Assembly (NCBI GenBank): GCA_963795195.1
Contig: CAWCGU010000006.1
Span: 2,418,001 to 2,482,000, forward strand
Reading direction: 5' to 3'
Source of the DNA: CAWCGU01 sp963795195
GTDB lineage: Bacteria; Actinomycetota; Thermoleophilia; Solirubrobacterales; 70-9
Length of the DNA stretch: 64,000 nucleotides
Part shown: positions 58,411 to 64,000 of the stretch, in pieces
How the letters are laid out: each line of letters begins with the position of its first letter
How positions within the stretch are numbered: the stretch's first letter is position 1
Made by a program: the position numbers and the translations under genes
Notes under the pieces: generated by a model
The model's database searches: none
What the model was told of the DNA's origin: nothing
What the model saw: the letters and a program-made list of their open reading frames with translations, nothing else

Positions 58411-59892
58411 TCAGGCGGGCTGCACCGGGCCCAGGCTCTCTTCGGGAGCCCAGAACGTGTGCGTTCCGCTGGCCAGTCGCTCCGGCAGCAGCACACGAGC
58501 AAGCGGCCCGGCCGAGACGTCCTCGGCGTCGAAGATCTGGCATTCGGAGCTGTCCGTGTTCATGTCCATAACGAAGCTGAGGACATAGCCGTCGTCCTCG
58601 CGCGTCGCTCCGGGTCGGGGGGCCATCGGGGATTCGCTCGCGAACACGCCTGGATCAAAGCGCCACTCCTGCTTGGCCGCGGTGTCGGCGTCGAAGCGGG
58701 TCAGCCCATTGAACAGGAACCAGCCCGGCTCAGCCGTCATCGCGTAGGTGTAGCGATAGGGGCGCCCACCGTTGCGGCCGTTGATCATTCCGAACTCGAG
58801 GTACTCGTCGTCGAGGAACTGCTCGCTTGTCGCACCGGTCGCCAGGTTGAAGCGCCAGCGGTGGATGCGGGTCTTCAGCTGGTTCGTATCGAGGTAGCGC
58901 GAACTGACCGTCCGCTTGTCGTCGCCGGGTTGTCGCGGGTCCGGGCAGCCCTGGTGGAAGCCGTCGAGGACGACCTCGTCACCCACCTGGAAAGCGTTGA
59001 TCCAGTGGAGCACGTTGGTCGGCGAGGCCTCGAACCAGCGCACGTCCAGCTCGCCGCCTCGGCGTGGCACGATCGCGAATCGCGACGGCATCTCCGGGTG
59101 CCAGCGGTGCGCATAGACGCCACGCTGCAGCGCGGCCGGGTCCCAGAACAGCGGCAGGTCGTTGAGGATCACGAAGTTCTCCGTGAAGGCCATGTCGTGG
59201 GGCATACGCGGGCCGGGCAGCGGCACGCGGGTGTAGTGGACCAGCTCGCCGGCCGGGCTGAGGACGCCGAAGTGCAGGTACGGGTACTCGGTCGAGTAGT
59301 TGAAGAAGAGCATTTCGCCCGTGGCGGTGTCCACCTTCGGGTGCGAGCAGACCCCCCAGTCCGCCGGAAAGTCGCCGCCCCAGTCGGAAGCGCCGAACTG
59401 CTCGAGCGTGCGAGGGTCCATCGCGTAGAGGTCGCCGCAGAGGTAGAAGCTGGTCAGCGCTACACCGTTGTGGACGATCACGTCGGTGCTGGAGGCGTCC
59501 TTGCTGCCGCGGCGCGCGCCCCAGCCGGGTCGCAGCGACCGATCGGGGTTCTCGGTCACACCGGCCCAGAGCGGCTCGCCGGCCTCAAGCTCCGCCTCGA
59601 ATCCCTTCGTGCGCACGAAGCGGTTGCGGTAATCCGCGCGGCCGTCGTGGAGGTGCAGGGCGTGGACCATGCCGTCGCCGTCGAACGGGTGGTAGCGCCC
59701 CAGCGAGTCGTGCAGCGGGTTTTCGGTGTTGCGCAGGTAGACGCCGTTGAGATCGTCGGGCAGCTTGCCGATCACCTTCAGGTCGAGCGCGTCGTACTCG
59801 GTCGTCTGCGGCCGCCAGGCGCCCGTCCGGTAGGGGTGGGTGTCGTCGGCGGGCAGCGTGCTCACGAGTCGATTCGCGGAGATCGTCGCCAT
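58411..59892 (-). CDS. Carotenoid oxygenase family (RPE65/lignostilbene-type) dioxygenase
   Basis: The 493-residue protein is a seven-bladed propeller enzyme. The four iron-binding His are seen in CSHPK near residue 188, MPHDMAF near 226, VLHWINAF near 290 and GTHTFW near 480. YHPFDGDGMVHAL near residue 67 is a family signature. Enzymes of the family cleave C=C bonds of carotenoids, apo-carotenoids or stilbenes with O2. The substrate is unknown; no carotenoid genes are nearby. Its ATG is 6 nt from TAAGGT, so leaderless. It ends 25 bp from the sterol oxidase start. The very long plus-strand frame over this gene is an artefact. Confidence 0.93.
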   Translation of the reverse strand: MATISANRLVSTLPADDTHPYRTGAWRPQTTEYDALDLKVIGKLPDDLNGVYLRNTENPLHDSLGRYHPFDGDGMVHALHLHDGRADYRNRFVRTKGFEAELEAGEPLWAGVTENPDRSLRPGWGARRGSKDASSTDVIVHNGVALTSFYLCGDLYAMDPRTLEQFGASDWGGDFPADWGVCSHPKVDTATGEMLFFNYSTEYPYLHFGVLSPAGELVHYTRVPLPGPRMPHDMAFTENFVILNDLPLFWDPAALQRGVYAHRWHPEMPSRFAIVPRRGGELDVRWFEASPTNVLHWINAFQVGDEVVLDGFHQGCPDPRQPGDDKRTVSSRYLDTNQLKTRIHRWRFNLATGATSEQFLDDEYLEFGMINGRNGGRPYRYTYAMTAEPGWFLFNGLTRFDADTAAKQEWRFDPGVFASESPMAPRPGATREDDGYVLSFVMDMNTDSSECQIFDAEDVSAGPLARVLLPERLASGTHTFWAPEESLGPVQPA

Positions 59893-59898
59893 CGGGCG

Positions 59899-59904
59899 AC
59901 CTTA
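59899..59904 (-). promoter_or_regulatory. Leaderless -10 box for the carotenoid oxygenase gene
   Basis: TAAGGT read leftward, exactly 6 nt before the ATG at 59892. Confidence 0.55.
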
Positions 59905-59928
59905 CCGCGAGCGCCCGCCGGGTGCGAT

Positions 59929-62520
59929 TTACTCGGCGTCGATCGACTCGATGAACGCCGCGACCTTGGCCCGGTCGGCGGAGTTGGTCAGCAGATCCGG
60001 CGACGCTCCGAGGCCGGTGCGGTGCTGGACGTCGCTGAGCACGCAGAGGATGGTCTCGCAGGCGCCGTTGTGGTAGTAGGGCGGCGATGCCACGATGCCG
60101 AGCAGCGACTGCGGGGAGAAGCCGATCCCGTTGCCGTCGGCGTTGTAGTCGCGGCCGAGTCCGTCCTGGGCCGGTTGCGTCACACCGGCGACGATCGCAG
60201 AGCTCGCCTTCTCCGCGGCGCCGATGTTGTTGCCGAGGTCGTTGCCGGCGCCGGGCACGCCGATGTTGAACGAGTTGATGTTGCGCAGGAACCCGTTCAG
60301 GTACTGCGCGGCAACCGGGTTGGTGCCGGGCAGGGTCGCCGGCACCTCGGTGAAGGTTTGTGCGGGCGGCGAGACGAAGTTCTTGACGGCGCTCGTCGTC
60401 CAGAGCGCGTTGCCGTGGCAGTTCGCGCAGCCCTGCTGGTTGAAGAGCGCTTCCCCGGCCTGGATGTCAGCGGCCTTGGGCCCGCCGGGAGTGCCGGGGA
60501 GCGGTCCCTCCGGGGTGCGGACGGCGAGTCGCACCCACTCCCGCATCGCCGTCAGCGCCGGCACCGCGACATTGCTGCCCGGCAGCGTGACGGTGACCTG
60601 CGGGCGATCGGCGTTCGGCTTGGCGAAGGCGTTGATCACGCAGGGCCGGTCGTCAACCACGCTGTTGTCGCCGATGATCAGGCCGTGGTTGGGGTCGAAG
60701 GTGCTGGTCGCCGGCGGCGGCGTCTGGCAGGCGGCGGCGGTGGTCCCTCCGGGACCAGAGACGTTGCGCACGTTCAGGTCGAAGTCCTCGACCTCGTCGA
60801 AGATCGCCGAGTAGTTGAGGATCTTCTGCTGGGTCGGGTTGAAGGGGTTGAAGCTCGCGTTCAGGGGGATCGACTTACGCGGCCCGGCTCCGAAGGCCCA
60901 GACAACGCTGTCGGTGAGGCCGTCGAAGTGGCAGCTCGCGCACGACTGCCAGCCCTCGCTCGAGAGCCGATCGTCGGTCGAGGCGGTCGTACCCGGGGGA
61001 CGGTTGAAGTGGCCACGCGAACTGAAGAAGACCTCGGCACCGACCTGGGTGACCTCGTCTTGCGATCCGGGCGCCGGCAGCGGGGCGGTCTGGATCGCGC
61101 CGATCACCTGGTCGGTGGTCATGTCGATGACGGAGACGTTGCGGGAGACGAAGTTCATCACGTAGGCACGGGCCCCATTGGCGCTCATCACGATGCCCCG
61201 CGGGTTCTTGCCTGCGTTGGTCCCGCTGGTGGCCGGATTCTGGGGATCGTTGAGATCGATGTAGCGCGTCGTCTGCTCACCGTTGGTGAAGACGACCGAG
61301 CCGTCTGGCTCCTGGCGCAGCTTGACCAGCAGGTCCGAGCCCGCGGAGACGACGTAGACGGCTCCGCCTCCGGACTGGTTCTGGAAGTCGATCGCCCAGG
61401 GGTTCGCGAAGAACAGCTTCTTCTTGCCTGCCTCAGGCGTGCGTGCCCCGAGGTGCATGTTGATCGAGCCGGCGTCCGCCTGCGCGCTGCCGCCGACGCC
61501 GTCGATGATGCTGAGGAACGACTGCGTGTCGACGTTGAAACGCAACGGCCCCTCTGGCGAGGCGGCGATGTTTGGCAGATAGGCCCGGTTTTGGTTGATG
61601 ACGATGCTCTGCAGCTGATTTGGCCAGGCGAAGGTCGGGTCGGGCACGTTGTCCAGGGTCTTGTCGATCTGGAAGCCGGTGTTCTGGGCGGCCAGCCCGA
61701 TCCTGCCTATCGGCCTGGCGCCCTTCTTGAGCTTTCGGGACTTCGTGTTGAGGTCGATGCGGCAGACGATGCCCTGCCGGCCCTGGTCGTTGACCTGCTG
61801 GGTCCCGGGCAGCTGGAAGGAGAAGAAACTGGTCACGTAGAGCTGCTTGCTGTTCTTCGTGATGGCGAGGCCGCGCGGCTGGAAGTGAAACTCGGGGTCG
61901 GGCGAGCAGGCGCTTCCCCTGAGCACCGCTGAGCCAAGCAGGGTCGGGCTGACCTGCTTGCCCTTGCGCCCCTTGCCTTTGCGCCCCTTGGCCTTGAAGC
62001 GCTCGGTCGCGTCGATGACGCTGATCGTGTCCTGGCTCGAGTTGGAGACGTAGACGCGCCGCCCGTCCGGAGAGGCGACGATGTTCGTCGGTTCGGACCC
62101 GGTCGTGAACGTGCCTTTGGTGCCGAGGTTCCTGGCGACCTTGGCCTTGAACCTCTTGGGATTCGCGTTGAGGATGCGAATCACGGTCACCGAGGCGTCG
62201 GCGGCGTTGGCCACGTAGACGTAGTCGTTGCGTGGGTCGACGGCGATCTGGGACGGCTCCTCGCCGACGTTGATCGTCTTCAGGACCGAGTTGGTCTTGG
62301 TGTTGATCGCGACGACGCTGTCGTTGTCGGGGTTGACCGACCAGAGCAGCTTGCCGTCGGCGGAGAGCACGATCGGGCTCGAGTTGGTGGGAGTCTTGAA
62401 CCTTTTGGCGGCCTCAGCGGGCGCTGCGAAAACCACGCCTGCGACGGCGACGGCCAAGCACGCGGAGATCCAACCTGTCGCTGCTGGGGATCGCCTAACA
62501 ACACCAGCGCCCGCTCTCAT
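59929..62520 (-). CDS. YVTN beta-propeller fused to a diheme cytochrome c domain
   Basis: The 863-residue protein has a signal peptide (ISACLAVAVAGVVFAAPAEA). From about residue 45 a beta-propeller with YVTN-type repeats is seen: SADGKLLWSVNPDNDSVVAI, then PRNDYVYVANAADASVTVI and DGRRVYVSNSSQDTISVID. The C-terminal third has two heme-c motifs, CASCH (near residue 522) and CANCH (near 698), in a diheme cytochrome c peroxidase or MauG-like setting (WAFGAGPRKSIPLNA, GVGFSPQSLLG-like). A periplasmic or surface redox role is inferred. CcmF-type heme lyase is encoded directly upstream, 50 bp away, and would mature it. The promoter is leaderless and near-consensus. Confidence 0.85.
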   Translation of the reverse strand: MRAGAGVVRRSPAATGWISACLAVAVAGVVFAAPAEAAKRFKTPTNSSPIVLSADGKLLWSVNPDNDSVVAINTKTNSVLKTINVGEEPSQIAVDPRNDYVYVANAADASVTVIRILNANPKRFKAKVARNLGTKGTFTTGSEPTNIVASPDGRRVYVSNSSQDTISVIDATERFKAKGRKGKGRKGKQVSPTLLGSAVLRGSACSPDPEFHFQPRGLAITKNSKQLYVTSFFSFQLPGTQQVNDQGRQGIVCRIDLNTKSRKLKKGARPIGRIGLAAQNTGFQIDKTLDNVPDPTFAWPNQLQSIVINQNRAYLPNIAASPEGPLRFNVDTQSFLSIIDGVGGSAQADAGSINMHLGARTPEAGKKKLFFANPWAIDFQNQSGGGAVYVVSAGSDLLVKLRQEPDGSVVFTNGEQTTRYIDLNDPQNPATSGTNAGKNPRGIVMSANGARAYVMNFVSRNVSVIDMTTDQVIGAIQTAPLPAPGSQDEVTQVGAEVFFSSRGHFNRPPGTTASTDDRLSSEGWQSCASCHFDGLTDSVVWAFGAGPRKSIPLNASFNPFNPTQQKILNYSAIFDEVEDFDLNVRNVSGPGGTTAAACQTPPPATSTFDPNHGLIIGDNSVVDDRPCVINAFAKPNADRPQVTVTLPGSNVAVPALTAMREWVRLAVRTPEGPLPGTPGGPKAADIQAGEALFNQQGCANCHGNALWTTSAVKNFVSPPAQTFTEVPATLPGTNPVAAQYLNGFLRNINSFNIGVPGAGNDLGNNIGAAEKASSAIVAGVTQPAQDGLGRDYNADGNGIGFSPQSLLGIVASPPYYHNGACETILCVLSDVQHRTGLGASPDLLTNSADRAKVAAFIESIDAE

Positions 62521-62526
62521 GCCCCA

Positions 62527-62555
62527 GAACTATCACCACGGCGTCGACAAGTCAA
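62527..62555 (-). promoter_or_regulatory. Leaderless promoter of the propeller-cytochrome gene
   Basis: Read leftward: TTGACT (62550-62555), exactly 17 nt, TAGTTC (62527-62532), then 6 nt to the ATG at 62520. All three spacings are ideal. Confidence 0.65.
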
Positions 62556-62570
62556 CCCCGCGGCCGGGTT

Positions 62571-64000
62571 TCAGCCCTCCTTTCCGGCCCCGGCCTTGCT
62601 GCGGGTTTCGTCGAGTTCTGCGATCAACTCGATCGCCTCGCCCCGCAGGGTCGCGTCGATCTCGCCCCAGTCCTCGTCAGAGAGCTTGCCCTGGCGCCGG
62701 TCGAGTTCGGCCTCGCGGATCTCACGGAGCTTTGCCTCCTTGGCCGCTTCGAGGTCCCCGTTGGGCGCCGATACTCGGCGGCGGACGCCGGAGGGCGCGG
62801 GCCAGAGGCTGACCAGGCCACCGACGAGGACGATCAGCGCCCCGACCCAGATCCAGGTGACGAGCGGTGAGATCAGGACCCGGAAGGTGACGGGGGAGGT
62901 CTCCCCGGCGTATCGGGCGACCATTCGCCGCAGCGCTTCGCCCAGTGCCGCCGCGCGCTCTTCTGCCGGCAGCGACTCGGCCTTGACAAAGACCTCGTCG
63001 CCGCGCCGTGCGATCGCCTCCAAGCGCGTGGTGTCCGGCGCGACCACGGTCCAGTAGTCGCGCCGAAAACTTGCCTGCAGGCCGACCTCGCTGGTCGACT
63101 CGCCGACGAAGTAGCGGCTCAACGGGCCGGCCGACGGATCGCTGGATGGGAAGTAGCTGCGCGCCGGGCTGAGCTGGATCTGCTCGCCTCCGTCCCGGCT
63201 GATCGACACATCGGCGCCGAGGTTGAGCTTCTCGAGCGACCCGGCCGAGGTGATGTCGAGCTCGCCCGTCGGCCGCTCGTATACAAGTTCGTAGTCGCCG
63301 AGCGCGGCGCTTTCACCTGGGGCGAGGGTGACATCCTGAACGTCGCGGAAGGCCGTCGATGCGGCGATGCCGACGAACAGCACGGCGATGCCGACGTGGA
63401 CGATGTAGCCGCCGAAGCGCCGGTGGTTTCGGCGCACAAGCGTCCAAAGCGCGCGCGGCGGCGATTCATCGGAGACCGCCCGCCTTGCCGTGACCCCCCT
63501 GTGGAACTCCTGAACGACCACGGCGACCACGAACGCCGCTAGCGCGAACATGATCGTCGCCAGCGGTTGTCCGGAGGCCTGCCCGGTGGCGAGCAGCGCG
63601 GCGAGCGTCGCCGCCGCAGCACCGGCGGGCCAGGCGAGCGCACGCTTCAGTGCCGCCGGCGAGACCCGGCGCCAGGCCATCAACGGCCCGAGTCCCGAGA
63701 GCAGGGTCAGGACGAGGGCCAGCGGGACCACGAAGCGCCCGAACCATGGCGGTCCGACCGACGCCTCCCTGCCCGTCACCGCCTCGGATATCAGCGGGAA
63801 GAACGTTCCCCAGAAGATCACGAACGCCAGCCCGACGAGCACGAGGTTGTTGAGCAGGAACACCGCTTCGCGAGATAGCAGTGAATCCAGCTTGTGCTCA
63901 GAGCGCAGATACGGGGCGCGGGAAACGACCAGCGCGATCGAGCCGGCGATCATGATCACGATCAGGACGAGGAAGGGGATGCCGAGCGTGGACGCGCCGA
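62571..64000 (-). CDS. ccmF: CcmF-type cytochrome c heme lyase, C-terminal part (5' partial)
   Basis: The gene runs off the right edge; about 476 codons are visible. The sequence NNLVLVGLAFVIFWGTFFPL then SVGPPWFGRFVVP is the conserved membrane region of CcmF near the second half of the protein. RRNHRRFGGYIVHVGIAVLFVG carries a conserved His of the heme site. A large outside domain (about residues 215-330 of the visible part) follows, and a last helix precedes a charged cytosolic tail rich in Glu/Arg (EAKLREIREAELDRRQGKLSDED). That tail resembles the short CcmI/CcmH-like helical end. CcmF attaches heme to CxxCH. Most actinobacteria use ResBC/CcsBA instead. Confidence 0.85.
   Translation of the reverse strand, partial: GASTLGIPFLVLIVIMIAGSIALVVSRAPYLRSEHKLDSLLSREAVFLLNNLVLVGLAFVIFWGTFFPLISEAVTGREASVGPPWFGRFVVPLALVLTLLSGLGPLMAWRRVSPAALKRALAWPAGAAAATLAALLATGQASGQPLATIMFALAAFVVAVVVQEFHRGVTARRAVSDESPPRALWTLVRRNHRRFGGYIVHVGIAVLFVGIAASTAFRDVQDVTLAPGESAALGDYELVYERPTGELDITSAGSLEKLNLGADVSISRDGGEQIQLSPARSYFPSSDPSAGPLSRYFVGESTSEVGLQASFRRDYWTVVAPDTTRLEAIARRGDEVFVKAESLPAEERAAALGEALRRMVARYAGETSPVTFRVLISPLVTWIWVGALIVLVGGLVSLWPAPSGVRRRVSAPNGDLEAAKEAKLREIREAELDRRQGKLSDEDWGEIDATLRGEAIELIAELDETRSKAGAGKEG

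Noticed and set aside
58459..61932. 1157-codon plus-strand open frame
   Set aside because: It lies opposite the carotenoid oxygenase and cytochrome genes, which have clear domains. Its product is Arg/Val/Gly/Asp-rich with no motif, a result of GC3-rich codons on the other strand.
1..64000. tRNA, rRNA or tmRNA genes
   Set aside because: I looked for T-loop and acceptor-like patterns and saw none that could be folded convincingly; a covariance search would be needed to exclude divergent ones.

Overview
The window is high-GC DNA with dense, strongly GC3-biased genes, and I read it as a chromosome segment of an actinobacterium, most likely class Thermoleophilia (Solirubrobacterales or a relative). 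This is inference from content. It carries an F420/deazaflavin-type (DDN-like) oxidoreductase, CsbD with small DUF6458/DUF6131-like membrane proteins, a type III glutamine synthetase, an AlkB-rubredoxin fusion, PASTA-ended or 'NNAVT..KI'-type secreted proteins, and many leaderless-looking promoters. I found no rRNA, tRNA, CRISPR array, transposase or integrase gene.

Layout. 1-6964: 3' part of a giant secreted repeat protein (22 Ig/cadherin-like domains, then PASTA) built on a 924-bp higher-order repeat and interrupted by small compensating indels. 7000-8360: a stress-type cluster (CsbD and three small or medium membrane proteins) with sigma-B-like promoters. 8391-11105: convergent Baeyer-Villiger-type monooxygenase and cytochrome P450. 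11151-18250: polyprenyl glycosylphosphotransferase, acyl/thioester-reductase-like SDR, methylmalonate-semialdehyde dehydrogenase, oligoendopeptidase F, MBL hydrolase. 18353-22400: DDN-like oxidoreductase, glyoxalase, then the leftward unit SDR / alkB-rubredoxin / tetR. 22458-26708: dinB, MFS, an anchored unknown protein, DUF445. 26905-29049: glnN behind a structured leader. 29076-34644: small unknowns, a VOC protein, an AraC regulator and three secreted proteins. 34711-36063: glutamate decarboxylase. 36094-37049: an AbiEi/DUF559 nuclease-like gene bracketed by two attC-like 49-bp palindromic repeats. 37181-42402: DHA2 MFS, a frameshifted TetR gene and two secreted unknowns. 42447-46306: a leftward MaoC / (R)-hydroxyacyl-CoA dehydrogenase-like / CocE-like unit punctuated by GGGGTC..GACCCC palindromes. 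46355-48417: PAS-GGDEF-EAL protein with one indel. 48569-56474: SRPBCC protein, Abi-alpha-like plus second DUF445, cyclophilin, polysaccharide deacetylase, GH-A glycosidase, a hidden 28-aa membrane peptide, universal stress protein, subtilase, TadA. 56640-64000: type II (covalent-FAD) cholesterol oxidase, carotenoid oxygenase, a beta-propeller/diheme cytochrome c and the end of a CcmF-type heme lyase.

How the genes fit together. A recurring theme is oxidation of hydrophobic carbon: AlkB-rubredoxin, P450, BVMO, sterol oxidase, carotenoid oxygenase, MaoC hydratase with hydroxyacyl-CoA dehydrogenase, and MMSDH for propionate/valine carbon. A second theme is the cell surface: giant repeat adhesin, collagen-like and repeat proteins, polysaccharide initiation and deacetylation, secreted peptidases. 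A third is stress and signalling: CsbD, UspA, DinB, c-di-GMP turnover.

Regulation. At many starts a TANNNT-like -10 box lies about 6-8 nt before the start codon, the spacing expected for leaderless transcripts. This grammar also exposes a 28-codon gene that ordinary gene calling would miss. The least expected structure is the attC-like cassette at 36094-37049. Three genes carry single-base frame disruptions, which may be sequence errors rather than real mutations.
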